A stretch of DNA of 64,000 nt from Bacteroidota bacterium (GTDB lineage: Bacteria > Bacteroidota > Bacteroidia > Chitinophagales > Chitinophagaceae), in NCBI GenBank assembly GCA_013289175.1, contig JABDAN010000001.1:110772-174771 (forward strand), given 5' to 3'. Shown piece by piece: positions 10,661 through 20,652 of the stretch. Within the stretch, counting starts at the first letter, position 1. Every line of letters begins with the position of its first letter. The notes beneath the pieces were generated by a model. The model did not search any database. It was not told where the DNA came from and saw only the letters and a program-made list of their open reading frames with translations. The position numbers and the translations under genes were made by a program.

Positions 10661-10690
10661 TAGTCTGTCATCTTTAGGGATGACAGACTA
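10661..10690 (-). terminator. Intrinsic terminator for the 10716-11546 gene
   Basis: Perfect 12-bp stem TAGTCTGTCATC / GATGACAGACTA with 6-nt loop, followed on the minus strand by TTTTGTTATT. Confidence 0.8.
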
Positions 10691-10715
10691 ACAACAAGTA
10701 AATATAATGAAATAT

Positions 10716-11546
10716 TTATTTAGGGAATATAAGTGTCAGCTGCGCCCTCCATCCGAAATCTCCCCGGTTGGGTCCGGAAATTGGAATTTGAGGACCGACG
10801 GCTAGCTGTACAATTTGTTTTCCAAGCTTAGTAATTCCAGATACCGGTAGCGCTACAGAAGATGCAAATATTTTGCTTTCCCAGTTTTGCGTAATCGAAC
10901 CGACGGCTCCAATACCTGCACCACTTTTCCAGTTGTAGGTAAAGAATGGCTGCACAAATAACTGACTTACATTAGCCCGGTCCGCTTGCCCGGCGACGGA
11001 CCAAATCTGGTTGGCCAGCGCGCCGTAAGTAAATCCATTGGCCTGCTTTAATACAACAGCGGTTGGTCCCACTCCCCATTTTCCAAATCCCAGGTATTGA
11101 TTGGTGGCGGTAGGTACCAAGAAAGCCGCGCCGGCTCCCCAGGTAAGACCATTTTTTGTTTTTGAAGGAGAGAGAAAAGCACTGATGGTGGCATCACTCA
11201 GCCCGGATTGAGAAGTATTTTCTCCCGTAATATCGTATTGGGTCATAACCGGAATAATGTAGCGGGTTATTAAATTTAAATTTTCATTTAATTTAAAGGG
11301 AATTACCGGTTGAAAATTCATGGTATTGATGGTCCCTTTGTATGGACCTACGCCATAAAATGTATTGTTTTGAAAGGGGACGCTGATCAGGCTGGCGATG
11401 GGGTTGGCCAGCTTTTTAGCCAGTTCAGCTGCTTCATCGGCACTCGCTGGTTCACCAGGCTTTTCCGCTTGCTGAGCCAATAGAATATGCGGAAACAAAA
11501 GGCCGCTCAATACGACTACAAGAATGATTTTCTGAAAGGGTTTCAT
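10716..11546 (-). CDS. Outer-membrane transporter-like protein of unknown function
   Basis: Signal peptide; LANPIASLISVPFQNNTFYGVGPYKGTINTMNFQPVIPFKLNENLNLITRYIIPV family signature. Confidence 0.7.
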   Translation of the reverse strand: MKPFQKIILVVVLSGLLFPHILLAQQAEKPGEPASADEAAELAKKLANPIASLISVPFQNNTFYGVGPYKGTINTMNFQPVIPFKLNENLNLITRYIIPVMTQYDITGENTSQSGLSDATISAFLSPSKTKNGLTWGAGAAFLVPTATNQYLGFGKWGVGPTAVVLKQANGFTYGALANQIWSVAGQADRANVSQLFVQPFFTYNWKSGAGIGAVGSITQNWESKIFASSVALPVSGITKLGKQIVQLAVGPQIPISGPNRGDFGWRAQLTLIFPK

Positions 11547-11677
11547 AAAACAATTAGTTTAATTAAAACAAAATTACTTTACGCTAAACGTCTGAGCTAA
11601 TTTAGTTTATGAACGGAACATGGCTTTTTTTCGCGTGCTGAAAAATTAATCTGCAACTTGCATTAAAATAATAGAGG

Positions 11678-12748
11678 ATGCTTTTAAAGACCCCTTTCCT
11701 TTGGTTTTTTGTCGCTTGGTTTCTGCTGACTTCCCAACCGGCGATGACTCAGGAAACCTTTAAAATCTTTCTCGTTGGTGACGCTGGAGACCATACGGAA
11801 TCCGGACAAACACTAAAAAATCTCAAAACAGAATTGATCGGCAATCCAAACAGCGCCGTTATTTTCCTCGGGGACAACAGTTATAAGGATATTTTAGGGG
11901 GCCTGATCCCTTTTGGATACAAAGGTTTTGACAGCTCGATCAATACGATGGATAAAATCAGGTCACAACTTTCTATTTTGGATGACTACCACGGATCAGC
12001 TTTTTTTACGCCAGGAAATCATGACTGGTGGAACCGCACTACTTATAAAAAAGGGAGACCCAAACTGGCTATGGAAGAATTTTTTATCGAAAAGAACTTA
12101 CAATCAAACGTGCATATTGCCAACCCAACCAATGTGTTTTTACCCCATCACGGAAGTTACGGACCGGAATTTGTTGAACTCGATAAGGGTCGAATCAGGA
12201 TCATATTCATCGATACCTACCGGATTATTCAGACTGGAATAAAAAAAGGAGAAAAACCTCCGGAAGAACTGTCCTTCTATAACAGGCTGGACAGTCTGAT
12301 CCGGGCAGGTTATGCGTTGAATCAGCAAGTGTTGGTGGTCGCCCATCATCCGGTTCATTCACTAGGACCTTACAATGAGCCCTTAAAACATCCTTATTTT
12401 CTACGGCGTATTAAAGCTTCCAATGCAACCTTTCCTTCCTACCAGGCAATGTCAGATGGAATCAATGCCATATTGAAAAAGTATCCGGGAATATATTATG
12501 CCAGTGGCCATGTTCATGCACTTCAATATTTCTCTACCCCTGACAATCTACACTTTATAATAAGCGGTTCAGGAAGCAAAGAAAAAATGTTGACGGTTAA
12601 GGAAATAAGAAAATACGATGCGGAAAAGGGACCGCATGACTATCTGCTTTGGAATTCCGGCGGGTTTTTTGAAATTGATTTTGGCCAGCCAGTCATCAAA
12701 ACCTTTTTATATTATGACGAAGCATCCAAAAAATGCACTTTACCGTAA
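11678..12748 (+). CDS. Secreted metallophosphoesterase
   Basis: FKIFLVGDAGD, VIFLGDNSY, FFTPGNHDWW, VVAHHPVHS, YASGHVHALQ calcineurin-like motifs. Confidence 0.9.
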   Translation: MLLKTPFLWFFVAWFLLTSQPAMTQETFKIFLVGDAGDHTESGQTLKNLKTELIGNPNSAVIFLGDNSYKDILGGLIPFGYKGFDSSINTMDKIRSQLSILDDYHGSAFFTPGNHDWWNRTTYKKGRPKLAMEEFFIEKNLQSNVHIANPTNVFLPHHGSYGPEFVELDKGRIRIIFIDTYRIIQTGIKKGEKPPEELSFYNRLDSLIRAGYALNQQVLVVAHHPVHSLGPYNEPLKHPYFLRRIKASNATFPSYQAMSDGINAILKKYPGIYYASGHVHALQYFSTPDNLHFIISGSGSKEKMLTVKEIRKYDAEKGPHDYLLWNSGGFFEIDFGQPVIKTFLYYDEASKKCTLP

Positions 12749-13145
12749 ATCAATCGTTTAAGCCAACAAATATTTCTTCGAAAGGAAATAAAAGTCATTG
12801 GTTTCTGGCGCTCTTTTGGATAACAAGACTTCTCCTGAAGGATTGATCCACAAAATAAATCAGGTCTGGTCTATCAATGACCTGTGTAAGATTGTAGGCA
12901 GATCAAACTTTTAAAGAAAACTGCCTTAGGGGATGGAGAAATGAACCCTTCCATTTTACAGTAAAACTTGACCTGCATCACTTTTTTACAAAAGATTATT
13001 TTATCTTGTGGACGTAATCAAAACAATCCCTAATAAAACTGCTTATTATCAGTACTCCTTTTTGCCGGAAATAAGCTGCTCTAACCCGGATTTAAATAAT
13101 ATTAAACCAACCGCTGTTCTAAAAGAATAGTAAAAAAACTATTGA

Positions 13146-13892
13146 GTGCATACATCCAGTAGCCATAAGCATCGCAGGACCATCCTGATTTTCAGTTTGG
13201 TTTTTGCCAGTTTATCTGGTTTTAGCCAGCATAAAGAAACAGACACCTTTAATATTTTTAAAGCCAGTTTTTTATTGCCTCAACCACTTCCGGGTGGTCA
13301 CTACTCACAAACCATTTCCGTATTGTATGTGGTTACGCCTAAGGACTGGACGCTGGATAATATTACAGCGCCCATGTTTTATTATCAGGGAAAATATACG
13401 CTGCCTGATGGATTTAACCTGCAGGCCAGCCTGGCCACCTTGTTCATTTCGAACCGAATTTTGCTCGGTCCCTTTTGGAATTACAAACTACCCGGTACCA
13501 ACAATTTTCTAGGACTTGGATGGCAGGCAGCATGGAACTACGGAAGACTGCAACAGTTTGGATTTGCTACTACCCTCACCGGATGGGAACAACAGCCCTC
13601 CATCTCCTTTGGACATGCTTTTAACAAGACGGCCGTTACTATACAGGCAAATCTCCACTGGACAAATAGATTATATCTGTCTGAAGGCGGTCACATCCTG
13701 CCGGTAACCAATGGATTTATCAACGGGTACAGTTTTTCAGCCAATTTTGATCAGAAACTTTATAAAAACAGGGCTTTGACGCTGGGACTTAAAATGGATT
13801 ATGTACAGTATCACATCATTGCCTGGCCTGCATTTCCGGTAAACGGGAAAAGATATTGGATGCCTGAATTCCAGGTTGGGTTAATCCTTTAA
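13146..13892 (+). CDS. Hypothetical outer membrane protein (GTG start)
   Basis: Hydrophobic leader TILIFSLVFASLSGFSQ; beta-rich sequence. Confidence 0.6.
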   Translation: MHTSSSHKHRRTILIFSLVFASLSGFSQHKETDTFNIFKASFLLPQPLPGGHYSQTISVLYVVTPKDWTLDNITAPMFYYQGKYTLPDGFNLQASLATLFISNRILLGPFWNYKLPGTNNFLGLGWQAAWNYGRLQQFGFATTLTGWEQQPSISFGHAFNKTAVTIQANLHWTNRLYLSEGGHILPVTNGFINGYSFSANFDQKLYKNRALTLGLKMDYVQYHIIAWPAFPVNGKRYWMPEFQVGLIL

Positions 13893-13910
13893 CTGTCTAA
13901 AAAAACTATT

Positions 13911-15158
13911 ATGCTTTTGAAAAATTTATATCGGTACAGTTTTCTTTTTCTTCTTTTCATCTCCTGTTCTAAAAATGGATTTCTGTACCAACCGACCGTG
14001 ACCATTGGAGATGTGATTACTTTGCCCACCGCTTCGATGAAGAAAATGGAGGGAATCTATAGCCTTTCTACCGGCAGCACGGATTTTGGGACCAATTTTG
14101 TCTGTAAGGCATCTAAATACCGTGTTTCTTTTTTTAGCAATCAGGATGGGATTTTCATGATCCTCAAATATGGCTTGGATCCCACGGACAGTTCACTGAA
14201 ATTTTCGGGATTCTGGAGATATTCCCAGATTCCCAATCAGGGTCTGGTTAATTTTTCCGTTCCCAAAGCCGAAGCCCTTGCATTTTTGGCTACTGGTGAT
14301 ATCAGCACCCTTACCCTCAACGGCAATATCAGTAAGGGAGATAATGTGTACAACCCGATCAGTCTTTCATTCTCCAAACATTTTTCTCCGTATGCGGATA
14401 CCGCTCATTTTGAAATCTATTCCCATCACGGTGTTCAGACGGTTTCCAACCCACCCTTTGCTGAAAATTCTATTTTGGGGGTTTTGAATGATGAGGATTA
14501 CGGGGTCAATGGACTAGAGTTTGATGTACAGCTCACGCTGGATAAGGTGCCGATCATGATGCATGACGGGAACATCGATATCCGCTTGACTATGAAAAGT
14601 CCGATCTCAGGAAACTATGATCAGTATAAATTTGATTTTCTTGAAGATTATATTCAGCTGGTCGATGGTCAGAGAATTGCATCGCTGCAGGGTTGTCTGT
14701 CAGATTTTATCGATTCCACCACCATGACTTATTTCTGGATGGATATTAAAGGGGATGATAGCATTTTCCAAGCCCTACAGCCTATTGTGCTGGCCGCTCA
14801 ACAACATGCCAAAGATGTCCACCGCAATGTGATTATTTATGCAGATATGCCGTCTAAAACCGTCATTCAGGAATTTCAATCCTACCCGGCTTATCGCGCG
14901 GATACGAGTTTAAAAACAATGTGCGAACTCACCTATCAGGATGTGATCGACAACGGATGTACCAGGTGGGGGCCGCGATATTCCAGAGGTCTTTTGCTAA
15001 GCGATGTCGCTCAGGCACATGCTCAAGGGATTAAAGTGATCAGTTGGACCTTAGATGACAAGGGACTGATTGCGAATTATCTCCAAAATGGCCAGTTCGA
15101 CGGCTTCATATCTGACTATCCGGCCTACGTAGTATATGATTTTTATACCACGAAATAA
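13911..15158 (+). CDS. Glycerophosphodiester phosphodiesterase-like lipoprotein with extra N-terminal domain
   Basis: Lipobox LLFISCSKN; EIYSHHGVQTVSNPPFAENSI, GLEFDVQLTLDKVPIMMHDGNID, VISWTLDD, FDGFISDYP. Confidence 0.78.
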   Translation: MLLKNLYRYSFLFLLFISCSKNGFLYQPTVTIGDVITLPTASMKKMEGIYSLSTGSTDFGTNFVCKASKYRVSFFSNQDGIFMILKYGLDPTDSSLKFSGFWRYSQIPNQGLVNFSVPKAEALAFLATGDISTLTLNGNISKGDNVYNPISLSFSKHFSPYADTAHFEIYSHHGVQTVSNPPFAENSILGVLNDEDYGVNGLEFDVQLTLDKVPIMMHDGNIDIRLTMKSPISGNYDQYKFDFLEDYIQLVDGQRIASLQGCLSDFIDSTTMTYFWMDIKGDDSIFQALQPIVLAAQQHAKDVHRNVIIYADMPSKTVIQEFQSYPAYRADTSLKTMCELTYQDVIDNGCTRWGPRYSRGLLLSDVAQAHAQGIKVISWTLDDKGLIANYLQNGQFDGFISDYPAYVVYDFYTTK

Positions 15159-15192
15159 CTATAATTCACCTTTTCGCCCATAACAACATACC

Positions 15193-15795
15193 ATGCGAAT
15201 TCATAAATTACTGACAGCAATTTCGTTTTGTTTTTTATTTGGTCATGCCATGGCCCAGAATGAACAAACGGATACTTATCGAAAATTTGCTGTATACGCA
15301 GGTGTGGGTCCCAGCTATTTTTTCAATAACCTCCAACTTTTCAGCAAGAATGTTAAACCGTTTCAATATGCCGCCTCGGTGAGGTTTATGTGGGAACCCC
15401 GGCATTCACTGTTGAGCCTTGGCATTGAAACCGGCTACTACCGTTTGTACTCTGTTTCCGATACGGTTTCCAATTCCAGCGGACAGGTTACACAGGCAAA
15501 TGTTACCAATACATCTGTTCCCATTATGTTCGTCGTTTCTATGAAATTTTCAAAGAAATTCTATGCCGACTGGGGCATGGGGCAATCCATTACTTTTAAT
15601 AAAGTATCCGCCTCCGGTTTGAATACAAACCACAATGCGACCACCTGGTCTTATTCAGATTTCCAAGCCACCGTTGGATATCGTTTTGTGCAGAAAGAAA
15701 GGATCTCTTATGCCGCAGAATTTAAGGGCTACTATTCTTCAGGTTATGAAAATGCCACGATTGCCTTGCTTTTTATCGTAGGATTCAGGCTATAA
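15193..15795 (+). CDS. Hypothetical outer membrane beta-barrel protein
   Basis: Signal peptide MRIHKLLTAISFCFLFGHAMAQ; VGYRFVQKERISYAAEFKGYY barrel-type C terminus. Confidence 0.65.
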   Translation: MRIHKLLTAISFCFLFGHAMAQNEQTDTYRKFAVYAGVGPSYFFNNLQLFSKNVKPFQYAASVRFMWEPRHSLLSLGIETGYYRLYSVSDTVSNSSGQVTQANVTNTSVPIMFVVSMKFSKKFYADWGMGQSITFNKVSASGLNTNHNATTWSYSDFQATVGYRFVQKERISYAAEFKGYYSSGYENATIALLFIVGFRL

Positions 15796-15830
15796 AGAAG
15801 CTATAAGCAATTGTGAATGAAATAATAAAT

Positions 15831-15858
15831 AAAAAAGGGGAGCCTACTCCCCTTTTTT
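15831..15858. terminator. Bidirectional intrinsic terminator
   Basis: AAAAAAGGGGAG CCTA CTCCCCTTTTTT, between convergent genes 15193-15795 (+) and 15882-16445 (-). Confidence 0.9.
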
Positions 15859-15881
15859 TATTTGAATTCAAATGATCTAAA

Positions 15882-16445
15882 TTATTTTGTTTGCGTCATA
15901 CCGGGAGGGAAACTCGCCATAATTTTTTGAACAGCGGCCGGTACGGTTTTGTCCGGATCACTGGATGGAGAATTAATGTCCTGATTCCCGATTCCTTCCC
16001 AAAGTAATTTATTGGTGGATGCGTTGGCCACTTCAATGATCAACGATCCGGCTACATAATTCTGCACACTGGTAGTAGTGGACATGTTTCCACCTCCCCA
16101 GGCATAAGGCCTGTATCCACCCCCGTATCCATAGGAGTTCGAAACCAGCTCTTTTTCATTTTTTAAAACACTGGTAATATTTACCAGCAAATCGGGAGTT
16201 TCTGAAGGTGTAAAGCCCTTGGCGATCATCTGAGCTTGTACCGCATTAATCACCCGAGTTTGGTTAAACTGGCTGAGTGCCTGATATTGTTGTTCCAGTT
16301 TTACGATTTTAAAGGTATGAAACTGGCTGAAGTTGGCCGTATGATCATAGTCATTGGTTACGGTCAGTGTGGGACCGCAAGAAGTTAACAAAACCAAAGA
16401 AACTAAAACGGCCGCTGACAAGTGGATGACTTTTTTCATAATCAT
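15882..16445 (-). CDS. DUF4136 domain lipoprotein
   Basis: LLTSCGPTLTVTNDYDHTANFSQFHTFKI; LIIEVANASTNKLLWEGIG. Confidence 0.82.
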   Translation of the reverse strand: MIMKKVIHLSAAVLVSLVLLTSCGPTLTVTNDYDHTANFSQFHTFKIVKLEQQYQALSQFNQTRVINAVQAQMIAKGFTPSETPDLLVNITSVLKNEKELVSNSYGYGGGYRPYAWGGGNMSTTTSVQNYVAGSLIIEVANASTNKLLWEGIGNQDINSPSSDPDKTVPAAVQKIMASFPPGMTQTK

Positions 16446-16687
16446 AGTTGTTTTGATAAGTGTGAAGTGAATGGTATTGATTGGTATTCGCGTGCTAATG
16501 GATTAGATTTCCTTTCAAAATTAATGAAGCAGTACTAATGATATCGGATTTTGAACGGGATTAGTCGGTAAACAAATTTAAGGAAATTTAGAATATGCCA
16601 TTCACTCCCATCTATTTATCATGAATATTCAGGTAAATTTGATTTTAACCTATTACCAGCTACCGGAAGTGCTTCCGAAAAATATTC

Positions 16688-17440
16688 ATGGGAATGAAGA
16701 ACCACTTACTCAAAATTTTAGTCCTGGTCGCTGTACTGACGAACACCAAGACGGTATCGGCGCAGGATTCCACACAGAAACAGATTTGGCCGGAGGTAGA
16801 GGCTTATTACAGGATAAACGAGCGGTTCAGGCTTTACGGATTGATTTCTAGCACCCGGGCCAATTCCGAATATACCGACGGTACGGCAGGGGCCTTCATT
16901 GACTATTTTGCACTACCCTGGCTAAGAGGAAAATTGAATCCGGAATTAAATGATACTTCCAGCGGTTATTTTTGGTGGTTTAGGGTTGGGTATTCCTATT
17001 CCGATGCGCCTCCATATGAAAAAACTAAAGTAGTCAATACCATCACCACAGAATCCAATAACAACTTCTTTCTTCCGGCTACCATCATCCTTCAAACCAG
17101 AAACCGATTGGATTGGCGCTTTGTGAACAGCGTATTTCAGCCAACATACCGGCCACGGGTAAAATTCGTCAAGAATTTACAGACAGCCTACCTGACCTTT
17201 GATGTTTATACCTATGGGGAATACTTTTTTTATTTAAACGACCATACCCAAGATAGATTCCGACTTTGTTTTGGTTCTGTCGTCAAGATTTTGAAAACAA
17301 TGGACTTTGAATTATACTTTTTGCACCAGTTCCAAAACAAACAATATGTTGCCCCCCTGAATGCCATCGGTCTACAGCTGGATTTTTATTTCAAATCAAA
17401 AAAGTATCAGCAACAGCAAATGGCAAATAAAAAGCCCTGA
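16688..17440 (+). CDS. DUF2490-like hypothetical outer membrane protein
   Basis: Signal peptide; WPEVEAYYRINERFRLYGLISSTRAN; beta-barrel pattern. Confidence 0.6.
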   Translation: MGMKNHLLKILVLVAVLTNTKTVSAQDSTQKQIWPEVEAYYRINERFRLYGLISSTRANSEYTDGTAGAFIDYFALPWLRGKLNPELNDTSSGYFWWFRVGYSYSDAPPYEKTKVVNTITTESNNNFFLPATIILQTRNRLDWRFVNSVFQPTYRPRVKFVKNLQTAYLTFDVYTYGEYFFYLNDHTQDRFRLCFGSVVKILKTMDFELYFLHQFQNKQYVAPLNAIGLQLDFYFKSKKYQQQQMANKKP

Positions 17441-17453
17441 CTATACAGGGCTT
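17422..17453 (-). terminator. Intrinsic terminator for the 17472-18146 gene
   Basis: On minus strand AAGCCCTG TATAGT CAGGGCTT followed by TTTATTT. Confidence 0.7.
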
Positions 17454-17471
17454 CCAAAAGATGGATAAAAC

Positions 17472-18146
17472 TTATTGCAGTTTTTTAGCATAATTGGCAT
17501 TCGAAATTATGAGTTTCATATTCTTTGCCGGCAAGTCAAATTCCCCGTTGTTTATGGCTGTGAGGCCATTTTGAAAGGTCTTGTAGTTGATAGTACCAGA
17601 TATGGCGTCTCCATTGGTCACCGTGGATTTAAAATTCTGACTTACATAAGCCAAAGTACCTTTGGTAACCACCAAGGTCAGTTGATCATTCGGTTTTAAT
17701 ACACTGCTTCCCGAAACATTGATCACATTTCCCGACTGGGAAATTCCGGCCGCATCAAAGAAATTGACCATTTGACCCTTGTTCAGGAATAAATAACCCA
17801 TGCCAACCGAAATCGCATCGTCGATATAGGTTTTTAAATCAGCTATTTTTTTTCTGGCGATATCTCCCCGGATTCCACCTGGAAGTTTGGATGAAGGGGT
17901 GGACGTGGTAGCGGTAGTAACTACTTTACCATCTTGCCCTACGGCAATGGAACTCACAATGGTGGTTTTTAATTCACCACCAACAAAAACCTGAACGGTT
18001 CGGCTCCAGACATAATTGGCAAGTTGTGCCCGATTGGCGGCGGCGGCACTGGAAACCTGAAGACTTAAAGTCGTTTTGTTGGATTGGGCAGTTACAGTCA
18101 GGCATAGGGCGACTAGAAAACTGCAAAAAATGATTGTCTTTTTCAT
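17472..18146 (-). CDS. Hypothetical secreted protein
   Basis: Signal peptide MKKTIIFCSFLVALCLTVTAQ; complete ORF. Confidence 0.65.
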   Translation of the reverse strand: MKKTIIFCSFLVALCLTVTAQSNKTTLSLQVSSAAAANRAQLANYVWSRTVQVFVGGELKTTIVSSIAVGQDGKVVTTATTSTPSSKLPGGIRGDIARKKIADLKTYIDDAISVGMGYLFLNKGQMVNFFDAAGISQSGNVINVSGSSVLKPNDQLTLVVTKGTLAYVSQNFKSTVTNGDAISGTINYKTFQNGLTAINNGEFDLPAKNMKLIISNANYAKKLQ

Positions 18147-18388
18147 GTTGTGTGGTTATTGATTAGTATTGAAAACTTACAGAGACAAATCCAGTGCTGA
18201 TAAATTTATGTGCTATACCGCAGGTCAATCCCGGACAAACCAATTTTCAGATAAATGTATGATCAATTCTTGATTTCCGGTTGAATTGAACGTAAATTTA
18301 TCGTGATATTTGAACCATCTTTTTCCTGATAATGAGATGTTTATTTGAATAAAGATGACTCCTGTTTTATCACGATTATAAAGCTCCT

Positions 18389-20593
18389 ATGCGTAATTTA
18401 TTTTTAGTTGTTTTGCTTGTTATCCTTTCACATTCAAGTTTTTCGCAGGCTCCTCAACAGTGGCCCAAACAAATTTCCGGACCAAACGCAACCATTAAAA
18501 TTTATCAACCTCAGATAGAATACTATCAGGGCGATACGATCAAAACACGGGGAGCTTTTTCCGTATTGGTCAACGGGACTTCCGATCCCGTATTCGGGGC
18601 GCTGTGGATAACGGCAATGTTGCAAACGGACCGGAATAACCGAACTGCTACCTTAATAAGAATTAAAGTAAACGAAATAAAATTCGCCGGCGATTCCAAC
18701 CAATCGAATGTTGATAAATTAAAATCACTGATTGAAAAAGAAATTCCCAAATGGGATATGGTTCTATCACTCGACCAAATGGAGGCCTCCATCGAAGCCG
18801 ATGGCCGGAGTACCAATGATGAATCCCAGAGTCTATCCACCACTCCTCCTAAAATTATTTACTCAAGTAAACCGGCGACCCTTGTCCTGATCGAAGGAGA
18901 TCCAAAACTTAAAGAAAACCAGGAAATGGGCGTTGAATTGGTTTTGAACACGCCTTTTACGATAGCCAAGGTAAAGGATCTGTATTATTTGTACGGAAGT
19001 GGAAAATGGTATACCTCCCAGGCGATTGCTGGTCCGTGGAAATTTGTAAAGTCCATTCCGAAGGTGCTGGATAAATTAAACAATGCCATTAAAGAAAATG
19101 AAACCAAACAAAACGTCAAGGTCGCTTCAGACAGTGAAGCCAATATTATTCCGGAAATCATCGTCAGTACAGAACCGGCTGAACTGATTCAGTCCAACGG
19201 GGAACCCGATTTTGCTGCCATTAAAGGCACGACTTTACTTTACATGACCAATACGAACAATGATATTTTTATGAATACCGGCGACCAGCAATACTATGTA
19301 TTGCTATCCGGAAGATGGTATACCTCTGCCAGTCTGAAAGGTCCATGGTCTTATCGCGCTTCCGATAAACTTCCTGCGGATTTTGCTAAAATTCCGGAGA
19401 ATTCTCCCAAAGATGATGTCCTGGCCAGTGTAGCGGGAACCGATCAGGCACAGGATGCGGTAATGGATGCACAGATTCCCCAGACGGCAAAAGTGGATCG
19501 TGCCACTTCGACCACCAAAGTGGAATACAATGGAGATCCTCAGTTCAAAGCAATCGATGGGACCAATATACAATATGCCATCAACACCAGTTCAACGGTG
19601 CTTCTGTCAGGGGGTAAGTATTACTGTGTGGATAACGGAATCTGGTATGAAAGCACAAGTGCCAAAGGTCCCTGGACGGTTTCTACGACAAGACCTGCAG
19701 AAGTAAATAAAATTCCCGCTGCGGTTCCGGTTTACAATGTAAAATATGTTTATATCTATGAAACGACACCGCAATATGTATACGTAGGGTATACTCCTGG
19801 TTATATGGGGACCTATGTGTATGGCGGAACAGTAATATATGGTACAGGATATTATTACAATCCTTGGTATGGACCTTACTACTATCCCCGTCCTGTAACT
19901 TATGGGTTTAGTATGCGGTACAATCCCTATTATGGATGGAGCGTAGGATTTCACTACAGTGCCGGATGGTTTCATTTCAGTTATTATGGTGGAGGTTATC
20001 ATGGTGGCTATTGGGGACCACCGATGTACCGTCCTCCCTATTACCATCGTCCGGGTTATCCTCCTTATTATCGTCCGCCCTATTATCCCAGACCTGGTTA
20101 TAGACCACCCGTAGCTACTCCTTATTACCGGGGAGGAAATAATAATGTCACCATCAACAACAACATCTATCGAAACAACAAAGGTGTTAGCACCAGTGAC
20201 CGGGTGCGACCCATGCCGTCCACACAGCCTGCAACCAGACCCACAACAGGCGGTGGGTCGAACAACAAATTGCCGTCAACCCAACCGGTTACTCGGCCCT
20301 CGACCGGTAGTCCCAGCAATCGGCTGCCGTCCACGCAGCCGGTCAATCCGAGTGTGATAACGGATAGACAGGGCAATGTTTTCCAGAAATCTGGAAATGG
20401 CTGGCAGGAAAGATCGGGCAATAGCTGGCAAAATGTGCCTCAAAACAATCAGGCAGAAATCAACCGGTTGAATCAGCAACAGCAAATCAGGGACCGAGGC
20501 AATATGCGCGCAAACAATTTCCAGTCCAGTAAACCGGCAGCACCCGCTTCGCGACCAGCCTCCGGAGGAGCAGCCAGAGGGGGAAGGCGATAA
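18389..20593 (+). CDS. Large secreted protein with three tandem WYxSxxxxGPW modules and Tyr/Gly/Pro-rich C-terminal half
   Basis: Signal peptide; GKWYTSQAIAGPW, GRWYTSASLKGPW, GIWYESTSAKGPW; YYRPPYYPRPGYRPP and PSTQP repeats. Confidence 0.75.
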   Translation: MRNLFLVVLLVILSHSSFSQAPQQWPKQISGPNATIKIYQPQIEYYQGDTIKTRGAFSVLVNGTSDPVFGALWITAMLQTDRNNRTATLIRIKVNEIKFAGDSNQSNVDKLKSLIEKEIPKWDMVLSLDQMEASIEADGRSTNDESQSLSTTPPKIIYSSKPATLVLIEGDPKLKENQEMGVELVLNTPFTIAKVKDLYYLYGSGKWYTSQAIAGPWKFVKSIPKVLDKLNNAIKENETKQNVKVASDSEANIIPEIIVSTEPAELIQSNGEPDFAAIKGTTLLYMTNTNNDIFMNTGDQQYYVLLSGRWYTSASLKGPWSYRASDKLPADFAKIPENSPKDDVLASVAGTDQAQDAVMDAQIPQTAKVDRATSTTKVEYNGDPQFKAIDGTNIQYAINTSSTVLLSGGKYYCVDNGIWYESTSAKGPWTVSTTRPAEVNKIPAAVPVYNVKYVYIYETTPQYVYVGYTPGYMGTYVYGGTVIYGTGYYYNPWYGPYYYPRPVTYGFSMRYNPYYGWSVGFHYSAGWFHFSYYGGGYHGGYWGPPMYRPPYYHRPGYPPYYRPPYYPRPGYRPPVATPYYRGGNNNVTINNNIYRNNKGVSTSDRVRPMPSTQPATRPTTGGGSNNKLPSTQPVTRPSTGSPSNRLPSTQPVNPSVITDRQGNVFQKSGNGWQERSGNSWQNVPQNNQAEINRLNQQQQIRDRGNMRANNFQSSKPAAPASRPASGGAARGGRR

Positions 20594-20652
20594 CCGAAAT
20601 ATTTAATGATGAACGACCCCTCTGTTCAACACAAAGAGGTAGTTCCATTGTC

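Noticed and set aside
12801-12914. Short open frame VSGALLDNKTSPEGLIHKINQVWSINDLCKIVGRSNF* in a ~400-bp gap, possible gene remnant
   Set aside because: Only 37 codons, no clear start or recognisable family; could be chance.
20030-20140. Tandem DNA repeat or CRISPR-like array
   Set aside because: Imperfect repeats are explained by coding for a Pro/Tyr-rich protein segment; no regular repeat-spacer pattern anywhere in the window.
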